The translations under genes were made by a program, and so were the position numbers. The notes under the pieces are model-generated. The model was not told where the DNA came from, made no database searches, and worked only from the letters and a program-made list of their open reading frames with translations. From NCBI RefSeq assembly GCF_038002345.1, contig NZ_JBBOCJ010000001.1:1550001-1614000 (forward strand): a DNA stretch of 64,000 nt, given 5' to 3'. Shown here piece after piece: positions 8,519 to 17,234 of the stretch (its first letter is position 1; every line of letters starts with the position of its first letter). This DNA is from Paenibacillus sp. FSL M7-0420. Lineage in GTDB: Bacteria; Bacillota; Bacilli; Paenibacillales; Paenibacillaceae.

Positions 8519-9592
8519 TTAGCTGTTCTCCAGAATCGTCTGCAGTGTCGTGCGGTCCAGTCCTTGCACGAGCTTGATCAGCAGCTCTTTGGCTGCCGCA
8601 TAATCATCACTGTGGATAATTGAGGTTGCCGTGTGGATGTAACGGGAACAGATCCCGATCACCGCTGAAGGAATACCGATTCCGCTGAGATGCACCTGAC
8701 CCGCATCCGTTCCTCCCTGGGAGACGAAATACTGGTATTTGATCTTATGGGTGTCAGCCGTATCCTGCACATATTCAATCAGTCCCCGGTGAGTAATCAT
8801 CGTCGGGTCAAAAATACGCAGCAGCGCGCCCTGGCCCAGATGGCCGAAGGCCTGGCGGTCGCCGGTCATATCGGCAGCGGCGCTGGCGTCCAGCCCGAAG
8901 AAAATATCCGGTGCCAGCAGATTGGCAGCTGTCCGGGCACCGCGCAGCCCGACCTCTTCCTGAACGGTAGCCCCGCAGTAGAGCGTATTCGGCAAGGCTT
9001 GCCCGTGCAGTTCCTTCATTAATTCAATAGCCAGTCCAACGCCATAGCGGTTGTCCCAGGCTTTGGCCATAATCTTCTTCGGATTGGCGAGTGGTGTGAA
9101 CGGGCAGACCGGCACGACCTGCTGTCCTGGAGCTACACCGAAGCTCTGCGCCTCTTCCCGATTGTCTGCGCCGATATCGATGTACATCTTGCTGATCTCC
9201 CCGGCTTTGCCGCGTTCATCCGCGCTCAGCAGATGGATAGGTGTACTGCCGACCACGCCGTTCAGCGTACCCTTCGGCGTAATAATCTGCAGGCGCTGTG
9301 AGGCCACGGCCGAAGCCAGCCATCCGCCCAGCGGTGTGAAGCGGATCATCCCGTTGTCTGTAATGCCGGTAACCATGAAGCCTACCTCATCGAAATGGCC
9401 GGCCACCATAATCTTGGGACCGCTTACTTCACCGCGCATCACGCCGAACAGGCTGCCCAGCCGGTCCTGTACGAATTCGTCCGTATAAGGCGTCATAGCC
9501 TCCTTGACATAAGCGCGCAGCTCGCGCTCGAAGCCGGAGGCTGAGGGGAATTCTGTTAATGTTTTGAACAATTCAAGTGTGTCTGTATTCAT
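8519..9592 (-). CDS. M42 family metallopeptidase (glutamyl/deblocking aminopeptidase-like)
   Basis: This 357-residue cytosolic aminopeptidase has the full M42 metal set: His66 and Asp68 in GHFDEVG, Asp180 in AWDNRYG, Glu212 and Glu213 in QEEVGLRG, Asp235 in GLDAS, and His320 in RYIHTATS. These dinuclear enzymes form large tetrahedral assemblies that trim N-terminal residues from short peptides. Related genes were long misannotated as endoglucanase M. The gene is monocistronic and convergent with mtlD. An AAGGAGCG ribosome binding site precedes the ATG at 9592. Confidence 0.93.
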   Translation of the reverse strand: MNTDTLELFKTLTEFPSASGFERELRAYVKEAMTPYTDEFVQDRLGSLFGVMRGEVSGPKIMVAGHFDEVGFMVTGITDNGMIRFTPLGGWLASAVASQRLQIITPKGTLNGVVGSTPIHLLSADERGKAGEISKMYIDIGADNREEAQSFGVAPGQQVVPVCPFTPLANPKKIMAKAWDNRYGVGLAIELMKELHGQALPNTLYCGATVQEEVGLRGARTAANLLAPDIFFGLDASAAADMTGDRQAFGHLGQGALLRIFDPTMITHRGLIEYVQDTADTHKIKYQYFVSQGGTDAGQVHLSGIGIPSAVIGICSRYIHTATSIIHSDDYAAAKELLIKLVQGLDRTTLQTILENS

Positions 9593-9667
9593 ACATATAT
9601 CGCTCCTTTATGTTATGACATCTAGTATGAACATTCTTACTCCGCTTGTCCATGCCGGGAGGGCAAA

Positions 9668-9697
9668 TGAACACAGAGACTCCCTGTGCGAATACTA
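9668..9697 (+). promoter_or_regulatory. Predicted forespore (sigma-G/sigma-F) promoter
   Basis: TGAACA (9668-9673) and AATACTA (9691-9697) are separated by 17 bases. This is close to the sigma-G pattern TGAATA, 17-18 bases, CATACTA. It lies 48 bases upstream of the small membrane protein gene that precedes spoVAC, so it could drive the whole sporulation group. Confidence 0.55.
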
Positions 9698-9745
9698 TAC
9701 CGTAAGGGCTCTGCAGGCAGGAGCCGGAGAAAGGAAGCGAGGAGA

Positions 9746-9922
9746 ATGTGGCTCTCGGGGAGCGTAGCCCAGGCAGGCAGCCGGAGCGGATTCCGGAAAG
9801 TGCCGGGCCGCAGGCAGGGCTTGCCCAGGCGGTACCGCCGCCGGTACGGGCGGGAGAATGAGGCAGTGCTGATCCTGGTGCTGTTTCTGCTGCTGATTGT
9901 TGTGCTGTTTTATTTTTCCTGA
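9746..9922 (+). CDS. Small basic membrane protein upstream of spoVAC (uncharacterised)
   Basis: I do not recognise this 58-residue protein. The first ~36 residues are rich in Gly and Arg (for example RRYRRRYGRE). The last ~17 are a single hydrophobic helix, LILVLFLLLIVVLFYFS, so it would be a tail-anchored or C-terminally inserted membrane protein with a strongly basic head. The ATG has AAGGAAGCGAGGAG before it. The same frame continues upstream to 9686, but that stretch overlaps the predicted promoter. Context (forespore promoter, spoVA operon downstream) suggests a spore protein. Hydrophobic C-terminal tails of this kind occur in several small spore membrane proteins. Confidence 0.5.
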   Translation: MWLSGSVAQAGSRSGFRKVPGRRQGLPRRYRRRYGRENEAVLILVLFLLLIVVLFYFS

Positions 9923-10061
9923 GCAGGAGGGACATAACGGGGCCGCCTGAAGTGAACAATAAGGAAAACTTAATTCCGCACAGCACGAAGGGACGGGACT
10001 ACAGCACAGCTTACCCGCTGCCCGTTCCCTTTCGTATCCAACAGTTCAGGGGGTGTCTGCA

Positions 10062-10559
10062 TTGCCGGCAAAAACAAAAAAGTCAGGCGTCAAGCTGAAC
10101 CTTGACGGTCTGACCCCGAAGTCTTATCAGGAATTGGCCAAGCCTTATGTACCCTCCCGTCCGGTATTCAAGAATTGTATACGTGCCTTCCTGTCGGGAG
10201 GCTTGATCTGTGTGCTGGGACAAGGCATCCAGGAAGCGTTCATGGCGATATTCGATATGACCTCCCGGGAGGCGGCAAGCCCGACAGTTGCCATTCTGAT
10301 TCTGCTCTCCGTCATACTGACCAGCTTCGGGGTGTATGATAAGCTCGCCCAGTGGTGCGGTGCCGGCACAGCGGTTCCGGTCACAGGATTCGCCAACAGT
10401 ATGTGCTCCGCCGCACTGGAGCACCGGGCTGAAGGGCTGGTGCTGGGTGTGGGGGGGAACATGTTCAAGCTGGCCGGGTCGGTTATTGTGTTCGGTGTCG
10501 TTGCCGCTTTTATCGTGGGTGTAGTGTATGCCGTTATGGGCTGGGGAGGTGCACATTAA
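10062..10559 (+). CDS. spoVAC: Stage V sporulation protein AC
   Basis: This ~165-residue integral membrane protein of the SpoVA channel moves Ca-dipicolinic acid into the forespore and out again during germination; SpoVAC itself is mechanosensitive in Bacillus subtilis. It shows a cytosolic N-terminus, several hydrophobic helices and the family stretch FLSGGLICVLGQGIQ. The GTG at 10053 sits inside the ribosome binding site CAGGGGG. The TTG at 10062 has correct spacing, so I prefer it. spoVAD begins 3 bases after the stop. Confidence 0.92.
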   Translation: MPAKTKKSGVKLNLDGLTPKSYQELAKPYVPSRPVFKNCIRAFLSGGLICVLGQGIQEAFMAIFDMTSREAASPTVAILILLSVILTSFGVYDKLAQWCGAGTAVPVTGFANSMCSAALEHRAEGLVLGVGGNMFKLAGSVIVFGVVAAFIVGVVYAVMGWGGAH

Positions 10560-10562
10560 ACG

Positions 10563-11597
10563 ATGAAGCAGCTCGGCAGTCAGACCTGGGAATTTACGAA
10601 CCGTCCGGTGATCCTTGGGACCTCCGCTGTGGTGGGACCTGAAGAAGGGGAAGGGCCGCTGGCCTCAAGCTTCGACTTCATCTATGATTCGCTGGAGATG
10701 GGCGAGAAGACATGGGAGAAGGCAGAACGCGCCCTGTTCGAAAAAGCCGCCAAGCTCGCCCTGATGAATGCGAATCTGGAGCAGGATAAGCTGGAATTCT
10801 TCGTCGGCGGGGATCTGATGAATCAGATCATCAGCAGCTCCTTCGCCGCGCGGAAGCTCGGCGTGCCTTACTTGGGAGTGTTCGGTGCCTGCTCCACCTC
10901 GATGGAGAGCCTCGCCATCGCCTCCATGATTGTGGATTCCGGCGGTGGTAAGTACGCGCTGGCCGGTACATCCAGCCATAACTGTACAGTTGAGAAGCAG
11001 TTCCGCTACCCGACAGAGTATGGATCGCAGAAGCCGCCCACCGCCCAATATACCGTTACAGGCTCCGGCTGCGCAGTGGTAGGAGTGAACGATGGGGCGG
11101 TTCAAGGGCCGCAAGTGGTGTACGCAACGCTTGGGCGCATCATGGATCTGGGGCTGAAAGATCCGTTCAATATGGGAACTGCTATGGCCCCGGCCGCCGC
11201 CGATACCATCACGGCACATTTCCGCGATACGGGGCTGTCGCCCGGTCACTATGATCTGATTGTTACGGGCGATCTGGCTTCCGTCGGCTTGCCGATTGCC
11301 AAGGATCTGCTGGCCAAGGAAGGCATCCCGATGGAGGAGACGGTCTTCAATGACTGTGGACTCATGATGTACGACCTGGACAAGCAGAAGTATGTCATTG
11401 CCGGGGGAAGCGGCGCGGGCTGCTCCGCCACGGTAACCTACGGGCATATTATCGGCCGGATGAAGAAGGGGGAGTTGAAACGGGTATTGATCGTGGCGAC
11501 TGGAGCGCTGCTCTCGCCGCTGTCTTATCAGCAAGGGGAGAGTATTCCGTGCGTAGCCCATGCGGTAGCCCTGGAGATCGGAGGTGAGGGAGCATGA
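10563..11597 (+). CDS. spoVAD: Stage V sporulation protein AD
   Basis: This 344-residue protein has a thiolase-like fold and binds dipicolinic acid at the inner spore membrane. Visible signatures are VILGTSAVVGPEE near the N-terminus, the GACSTSMESLAIA stretch that aligns with the thiolase active-site cysteine region, and the C-terminal GALLSPLSYQQGESIP. The length is typical. It lies between spoVAC and spoVAE, and its stop overlaps the spoVAE start (ATGA), so the three are co-translated. The ATG at 10563 has only a weak ribosome binding site (GGGGAGGTGC at the end of spoVAC), which fits coupling. Confidence 0.95.
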   Translation: MKQLGSQTWEFTNRPVILGTSAVVGPEEGEGPLASSFDFIYDSLEMGEKTWEKAERALFEKAAKLALMNANLEQDKLEFFVGGDLMNQIISSSFAARKLGVPYLGVFGACSTSMESLAIASMIVDSGGGKYALAGTSSHNCTVEKQFRYPTEYGSQKPPTAQYTVTGSGCAVVGVNDGAVQGPQVVYATLGRIMDLGLKDPFNMGTAMAPAAADTITAHFRDTGLSPGHYDLIVTGDLASVGLPIAKDLLAKEGIPMEETVFNDCGLMMYDLDKQKYVIAGGSGAGCSATVTYGHIIGRMKKGELKRVLIVATGALLSPLSYQQGESIPCVAHAVALEIGGEGA

Positions 11598-11944
11598 TTT
11601 ATTTATGGGCTTTTCTGGTCGGGGGTGCGATATGCGTGATCGGCCAGCTGATGTTCGATGTGCTGAAGCTGACTCCGGCCCATACCATGAGTACGCTGGT
11701 GGTGCTTGGTGCGGCTGCCGATGCTTTTGGCATCTACGATCCGCTCGTGAAATTCGCCGGAGCCGGGGCCAGCGTGCCCATTACCAGCTTCGGGAATTCT
11801 CTGGTCCACGGCGCGCTGACTGAGCTGGAACGCGATGGCTGGGTCGGTGTCGTCACCGGGATCTTCGATGTGACCAGCGCCGGGATTTCCTCGGCGATTG
11901 TCTTCTCTTTCCTGGCGGCGCTGGTGGTCCGGCCGAAGGGGTAA
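11594..11944 (+). CDS. spoVAE: Stage V sporulation protein AE (SpoVAEb type)
   Basis: This 116-residue membrane protein is the third SpoVA channel component in this minimal C-D-E set. It begins with a hydrophobic helix (YLWAFLVGGAICVIGQLM), shares the helix and glycine pattern of SpoVAC, and contains the family motif AGASVPITSFGNSLVHGA. Its start overlaps the spoVAD stop. An intrinsic terminator follows 39 bases after the stop. The other spoVA genes (AA, AB, AF) are absent here, as in many non-Bacillus spore formers, where AC-AD-AEb form the core. Confidence 0.94.
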   Translation: MIYLWAFLVGGAICVIGQLMFDVLKLTPAHTMSTLVVLGAAADAFGIYDPLVKFAGAGASVPITSFGNSLVHGALTELERDGWVGVVTGIFDVTSAGISSAIVFSFLAALVVRPKG

Positions 11945-11982
11945 CTGACGGCAGATGGAGCATATACAGATATGTTGATTCC

Positions 11983-12008
11983 GGGATCGCCCATGGCGGT
12001 CCCTTTTT
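11983..12008 (+). terminator. Intrinsic terminator of the spoVA operon
   Basis: GGGATCGCC (11983-11991) pairs with GGCGGTCCC (11995-12003), with one wobble or mismatch, followed by T5. Confidence 0.8.
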
Positions 12009-12165
12009 ATATGAAGGGGGTGTACGACGCCGGATGCGGGTTTCTTTTAGACAAATCTAGCATGCCGCTCTATAAATTCACTTGGCCTAACATGTACTTT
12101 CGGTACTCCTATCATGTAAAATGTATATATTACTGCTTATTCTGATATAGGAGGGTTTAACATAC

Positions 12166-13122
12166 ATGCCCGTACGTCAAGAATCCACGCAAATTATGAA
12201 CGCTGTCCGCACTAATCTGGAATCCTGTATTCTCGGTAAAAGCTTTGAAATAGAACTGCTGCTGACCGCACTGTTAGCGGGCGGACATGTCCTGATTGAG
12301 GATGTTCCGGGAACTGGCAAAACCCAGCTGATCCGCGCGCTCTCCCGGTCGATGTCCGGCGAATACCGGCGCATCCAGTGTAACCCGGATATTCTTCCGA
12401 GTGATATTACCGGCGTATCCGTCTATCATCCGCGTGATGAGATGTTCCACTTCCGTCCGGGTCCGGTGATGACCAATATCCTGCTGGCCGATGAGATCAA
12501 CCGGGCGACCACCAAGACCCAGTCCGCACTGCTTGAGGTAATGGAAGAACGCAATGTTACGGTCGATGGAGAGACCTATCCCCTTCCGCATCCGTTCATG
12601 CTCTGTGCGACCCAGAATCCGATAGATTTCGAGGGAACCTATACCCTTCCCGAAGCTCAGCTGGACCGCTTCATGCTGCGCATCAGCCTGGGCTACCCCG
12701 ATGCCGATACCGAGAAGAACCTGCTGCTAACCCATCAGCAGGGCCAGCCGGTGGACAGGCTGGCTCCCGTAACCAGCATGGAGACGATTGCGGCCATTCA
12801 GGAGGAGATCCGTGATGTGTTCATCAGCGAGCCGGTGCTGAACTACCTGCTGGATGTGGTCCGCCAGACGAGGGTACATCCGCTGGTGATGCTGGGCGCA
12901 AGCCCCCGGGCATCCTTATCGTTCATGATGGCCTGCAAGGCCTACGCTTTTCTCCAGGAACGGGATTATGTGCTGCCTGACGATGTGAAGACCCTGACCC
13001 CTTATACACTGGGACACCGGATCCTGCTGCGGCCGGAATCACGCCTGGACAACGTCAGCATGGACTCCCTGCTGCAGAAGCTGCTTCAGAGCATTAATGT
13101 GCCTGTAACCATGAGGCAATAA
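12166..13122 (+). CDS. MoxR family AAA ATPase
   Basis: This 318-residue AAA+ ATPase has Walker A in DVPGTGKTQL, Walker B in ILLADEINRAT, sensor 1 in CATQNPIDFEGTY, and the MoxR-specific PEAQLDRF stretch. MoxR proteins act as chaperone-like ATPases, usually encoded beside DUF58 and transglutaminase-like proteins exactly as here. Their client is presumably one of these partners or an envelope target. The gene has an AGGAGGG ribosome binding site and starts a three-gene operon; the DUF58 gene follows after 1 base. No function beyond the family can be stated. Confidence 0.95.
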   Translation: MPVRQESTQIMNAVRTNLESCILGKSFEIELLLTALLAGGHVLIEDVPGTGKTQLIRALSRSMSGEYRRIQCNPDILPSDITGVSVYHPRDEMFHFRPGPVMTNILLADEINRATTKTQSALLEVMEERNVTVDGETYPLPHPFMLCATQNPIDFEGTYTLPEAQLDRFMLRISLGYPDADTEKNLLLTHQQGQPVDRLAPVTSMETIAAIQEEIRDVFISEPVLNYLLDVVRQTRVHPLVMLGASPRASLSFMMACKAYAFLQERDYVLPDDVKTLTPYTLGHRILLRPESRLDNVSMDSLLQKLLQSINVPVTMRQ

Positions 13123-13123
13123 G

Positions 13124-14374
13124 ATGAGGGCCTTACTTACGCGGGCTGCCGCTGCGGTTCAGCTGAGGAAGTTCACGGGCGTTCTGGCAATTTGGGTCAT
13201 TACACTCTTCTACGTGCTGTTTCAGGGCGGCAAAACCTCGTTCATGCTGTTCATCATGGTCTCTGTTCTTTTTCTGTATCTGTTCATTGGCGGTCTTGAA
13301 GGGGTCCGGCGGGCCAGAGGCGCACGCAGCTTCTATTCCGAACAGGATAAGCCGGATCTGCTCTATGCCGGGGGCTTTCTCAAGGTGAAGCTGGAAGTGA
13401 CCATTCCGGGATTTCTGCCTTTGCCCTACGTGGTTGTAAGAGAAATTCTGAAGCGCCATAACGGAGAGTCCTGGGTGTTCGAGGAGAGCCTGATTCCGAA
13501 CATGGGCGGACGGGGCGAGCTGCTGTTCCAGACGCCGCTGCTGGAGCGGGGCCGTTATTCTTTTGAGAATACGGATATTCTCAGCGAGGATATCTTCGGT
13601 CTGATGGAGCATAAGGGGACCTTCAAGGCAGAAGGCCAATTCCGGGTGATGCCCCGGGCCGTCGTAGTGCCGCGCTGGCAGCTGTATGAGCGCAAGGCGC
13701 GCCTGTCGGGGCCGCAGGTATCACTGCTTCAGTCCAGGCGCGAGACCACGCAGATCAACGGTGTCCGTGATTATGTCTACGGGGACCGGCTGACGCGCAT
13801 TCACTGGAATGCAACGGCGAAGACCGGCGAGTGGAAATCGAAGGAATTCGAGCATGAATCCGTTCCCAGAACCATTCTGGTGCTGGACGGAACCTCCAGC
13901 GGCTATTATAACTCTGCACAATTCGAGCTGGCAGTCTCGGTCACGGCTTCTCTCCTCGGCTTCGGCATCCGGGAGCGGATCGGCATCGGCCTGTGCTGTC
14001 TGGATAAGCATAATAAGGTGTTCAGTCCGGCGGAAGGCAATGCCGAGCGGCAAAAGATGATTCAGTATCTGATTGACATCAACGCAGAAGGCAAGGGGCC
14101 GCTGATTGACAGGCTGGAGAGTGTCCAGCGGCTGTTCCCCAAGGGGTCGTATTTCGTACTGATCAGTCCGCAGAGCGGCAGAGTGGTACTGGATACGCTG
14201 CGCTGGGCGGAGAACCGGGGGATGACCCCTTCCCATATTCATGTTCTGCATCCTTCCGGGAAATACCGGGCCGGAGAGTGGCAGAATATTCTGCACTCGC
14301 ATGGCGTTACCGGACATAGCATCAGCACACTTCAGGAGCTTCCTGCGGTACTTGGAGGTGATTCTGTCCGATGA
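13124..14374 (+). CDS. DUF58 domain protein
   Basis: This 416-residue protein begins with two hydrophobic helices (residues ~20-60) and a beta-sandwich-like region. The DUF58 signature sits around residues 205-245 (RDYVYGDRLTRIHWNATAK), followed by a von Willebrand A-like segment with LVLDGTSSG. DUF58 proteins are membrane-anchored partners of MoxR ATPases. The gene lies 1 base after moxR and overlaps the transglutaminase gene by 4 bases (ATGA), so the three products are likely made in equal amounts. The molecular role is unknown. Confidence 0.92.
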   Translation: MRALLTRAAAAVQLRKFTGVLAIWVITLFYVLFQGGKTSFMLFIMVSVLFLYLFIGGLEGVRRARGARSFYSEQDKPDLLYAGGFLKVKLEVTIPGFLPLPYVVVREILKRHNGESWVFEESLIPNMGGRGELLFQTPLLERGRYSFENTDILSEDIFGLMEHKGTFKAEGQFRVMPRAVVVPRWQLYERKARLSGPQVSLLQSRRETTQINGVRDYVYGDRLTRIHWNATAKTGEWKSKEFEHESVPRTILVLDGTSSGYYNSAQFELAVSVTASLLGFGIRERIGIGLCCLDKHNKVFSPAEGNAERQKMIQYLIDINAEGKGPLIDRLESVQRLFPKGSYFVLISPQSGRVVLDTLRWAENRGMTPSHIHVLHPSGKYRAGEWQNILHSHGVTGHSISTLQELPAVLGGDSVR

Positions 14375-16614
14375 AGCACTGGTTCCAGGCAATACGTTCC
14401 TCATGGCATCACGGGCTGACGCTGCTATGGCTGAGCATGATCGCTATGCAGTGGGTGTCCTATACGGTGCCCTTCTGGCTGCAGGAGACCACCGTTTCTG
14501 TGGCGCTAACCCTGCTGGCTGTTACAGCTATTGAAATTATTTTTCCGTTCAAAAGAGTGTACCGCATACTGCTGGAAGGCGCGGCAGTGGTATTAATTGT
14601 ATACAACGTGATTATCAGCTACGGGATTTACATTCCCGATCCTCTGCTGCCGGCATTTCTTGACCGGCTGCCCGGGATAGCGGTATCGATGATTCCGTAC
14701 ATGTGGTTTGTGCTGGGGGCTTGGGCGCTGCTGCTTATGTCCGCTTGGTGGGTGAACGGCAAGGCGCGGATTCTGATGTTCATCGCGGCGAATATCACAG
14801 CCTTCGCCGCGCTGGATTCATTCACGACAGCGGTAATGTGGCAGGAGGTAGCCTGGACGGTCTTTGCCGGGATGGGCTGGCTGGTCACCCGGCATCTGAG
14901 GAATTTCCAGCTGCATTATCCGCGCGGCTGGACCTATATGCTGAGGTATCCGATGAAGGTTGCCTTGAATATAGCGATAGTTTTCTCACTGGTTATCCTT
15001 GCCGGGGTGAATATGCCGGGCGTGCGTCCCACCTTGACCGACCCTTATACCGCCTGGCAAAAGTGGAATGGGAACTCCGTCTCTTCCAGACCCTCCTCCG
15101 GGAGCGGGGATGCTGCAAGCGGCGGGTCAGCGGCGAACGGGACGACCTCGGGCTACAGCTTGAATGATGACAATCTGGGCGGGGGCTTCAACTTCGATTA
15201 TTCGCCGGTCATGCAAGTGACCTCCGATCTGCGCACCTATATGCGCGGCGAGATCCGCAGCGTGTATTCGGGCAAAGGCTGGACAGACGATGATACCTCC
15301 GGCCGGGGAACGCATAACGAGGTGCAGGTGGGCGAGCCGCTGGAACGTGCTGCCGCCTCCAAGACAGAGACGCGTACGCTCAAGCAGACCGTCAAGCTGC
15401 TCGGAGGGAACAGTTATCCGGTTCTGTTCGGCGGCTATTCGATCTCGGGGGTAGACTCGGTGGACGGGCAGGAACAGAGCACCGGCTTGTCCTGGCGGAG
15501 TGAAGACAGTGAGCTGCTGTGGAATCCCGGAGGCAAGACAAGGGCTTACCCGCAGACCTATGTGGTAACCTCGGAGGTGCCGGTGGTTCCCCTTCAGGAG
15601 TTAAGCAAGCAGACCTTCGAGCAGCTCTATGGGAACAAGAATATCGACCCGCAGTATCTTCAGCTCCCGGATAACTATCCCGAGCGGGTGAGCGCGCTGG
15701 CCAAGGAGATTACGGACAGAGCGCAGACGCCATACGAGAAGACGATCCTGCTGCAGCAATACCTGCAAGCAACCTTTCCCTACACGAATCAGCCGGATAC
15801 CTCACGGGCCAGAAGCAAGGACATGGTCGAGAGCTTCCTGTTTGAGATCAGGGAAGGATACTGCGACTACTATTCCACGGCGCTTGTCACCATGGCGAGG
15901 TCACTGGATATACCGGCCCGCTGGGTGAAGGGATATGCTCCCGGGGAGCAGGCCGAGATTCCGGATAGCGTAATGCTTCAGCAGGGTGCTGCCGGTTATG
16001 TAAATAACAATTACACGATTACCAATGCAGACGCCCACTCCTGGGCCGAGATCTATTTCGGCGATTACGGATGGGTTCCTGTTGAGGCAACACCAGGATT
16101 CGATGTTCCGGTGCTGACGCAGAGTGAGCAGGATAATCCGGACCAGCCTGAAGTAGAGGTAGAGGAGCCTGAAGAGCTTGAACCGGCGGCAGCGGGCCAG
16201 ACGGACAAGTCTTCCGGATTCCATCCCGGCACCTGGGCCGTGGCTGGAGCAGCGGCTGTACTCCTGCTCTGGACCCTATTCCTGATCTGGCAGCGCCGGC
16301 TGAGCCTGCGCTTCCTGATTACCCGTATCCGCCTCGGCGGCCAGCCCACTCCGGCGCAAAAAGTTGCCGCAGAAACGGAGCGCTGGGTAAGGTATATGCG
16401 CAGGAAGGGTATGCTGAAGAAAGAGCATGAAACCCTGCGTGAATCCGTGGCACGGTGGAGCGTGGAACGCCCGCAAGCTGCAGGCAGTCTTGCTGCACTG
16501 CTGAAGATGTTCGAGCGGGCGAATTACAGCCCTGAGGTTATTGAAGACAAAGACTGGCACAGCGTGTATACTGAAGCTTTGCGGCTGCGAAAAATCATGA
16601 AGTCCGGCAAGTAA
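14371..16614 (+). CDS. Membrane transglutaminase-like protease domain protein (TgpA-type)
   Basis: This 747-residue protein has about six N-terminal membrane helices (residues ~15-220), a large extracytoplasmic loop rich in Ser and Gly (~230-270), a transglutaminase core, one more helix (~630-650) and a cytosolic DUF4129-like tail. The core keeps Cys498 in REGYCDYYSTA and His556 in NADAHSWAEI. The third position is Glu572 in WVPVEATPGF where many transglutaminases have Asp; Glu is also seen in related Firmicute proteins. With MoxR and DUF58 it forms a conserved envelope module. Protease, cross-linking and peptidoglycan roles have all been proposed, and sequence does not decide between them. 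Confidence 0.93.
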   Translation: MKHWFQAIRSSWHHGLTLLWLSMIAMQWVSYTVPFWLQETTVSVALTLLAVTAIEIIFPFKRVYRILLEGAAVVLIVYNVIISYGIYIPDPLLPAFLDRLPGIAVSMIPYMWFVLGAWALLLMSAWWVNGKARILMFIAANITAFAALDSFTTAVMWQEVAWTVFAGMGWLVTRHLRNFQLHYPRGWTYMLRYPMKVALNIAIVFSLVILAGVNMPGVRPTLTDPYTAWQKWNGNSVSSRPSSGSGDAASGGSAANGTTSGYSLNDDNLGGGFNFDYSPVMQVTSDLRTYMRGEIRSVYSGKGWTDDDTSGRGTHNEVQVGEPLERAAASKTETRTLKQTVKLLGGNSYPVLFGGYSISGVDSVDGQEQSTGLSWRSEDSELLWNPGGKTRAYPQTYVVTSEVPVVPLQELSKQTFEQLYGNKNIDPQYLQLPDNYPERVSALAKEITDRAQTPYEKTILLQQYLQATFPYTNQPDTSRARSKDMVESFLFEIREGYCDYYSTALVTMARSLDIPARWVKGYAPGEQAEIPDSVMLQQGAAGYVNNNYTITNADAHSWAEIYFGDYGWVPVEATPGFDVPVLTQSEQDNPDQPEVEVEEPEELEPAAAGQTDKSSGFHPGTWAVAGAAAVLLLWTLFLIWQRRLSLRFLITRIRLGGQPTPAQKVAAETERWVRYMRRKGMLKKEHETLRESVARWSVERPQAAGSLAALLKMFERANYSPEVIEDKDWHSVYTEALRLRKIMKSGK

Positions 16615-16709
16615 TGCCCACTGGTGGTGAAATGCTGGCGGACCCTGGGATTTTTGCAGTCCTATAGAGCCGGGTTACAAGTTTCCTGTATGAAAATGAG
16701 GTGAATGTA

Positions 16710-17234
16710 TTGTTTGAAAGATTAGTCCCCAAGCTCCGGGTCAACACGGTGTTTGATATCGCTCTGGAGGAGCTGTACCGCCAAGGCTACCGGGGAATTA
16801 TTACGGATCTGGATAATACGCTGGTCGGCGCCAAGGCGCCGCTGGCTACTCCTGAGCTGCTGCTCTGGTTCGCCAAGGTGAAGGAGCTGGGCTTCAAGCT
16901 TGTGATCGTATCCAACAACAATATGGACCGGGTGTCGCGTTTTGCCACCCCGCTGAATATTGAATTTGTACATCAGGCCAAGAAGCCCAGCAATTCCCCG
17001 TTCCTGCGGGCCATGAAGCTGATGGAGCTGGGACCGGAGCAGACGATTGTAGTCGGCGACCAGATGCTGACCGATGTATACGGCGGCAACCGGCTGGGTC
17101 TGTTCACGGTACTCGTGCTGCCGATCTCCGTCAAGGATGAAGGCATAGGAACAAGAATTAACCGCAGAGTGGAGCAGATAGCCTTGACCCGTCTGCGTAA
17201 GCAAGGATTGTGGCAAGAGGAGGATAAATCTTAA
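16710..17234 (+). CDS. yqeG: YqeG family HAD-type phosphatase
   Basis: This ~174-residue HAD hydrolase has motif I in ITDLDNTLVG, a threonine/serine motif II in VIVSNNN, a lysine in KKPSNSPF, and motif IV in VVGDQMLTDVYGGN. YqeG is a conserved Firmicute phosphatase (IIIA superfamily, related to PGP phosphatase) that heads the yqe cluster. The GTG at 16701 sits on the ribosome binding site GAGGTG. The TTG at 16710 has proper spacing and is preferred. It overlaps yqeH by one base. The substrate is unproven. Confidence 0.92.
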   Translation: MFERLVPKLRVNTVFDIALEELYRQGYRGIITDLDNTLVGAKAPLATPELLLWFAKVKELGFKLVIVSNNNMDRVSRFATPLNIEFVHQAKKPSNSPFLRAMKLMELGPEQTIVVGDQMLTDVYGGNRLGLFTVLVLPISVKDEGIGTRINRRVEQIALTRLRKQGLWQEEDKS

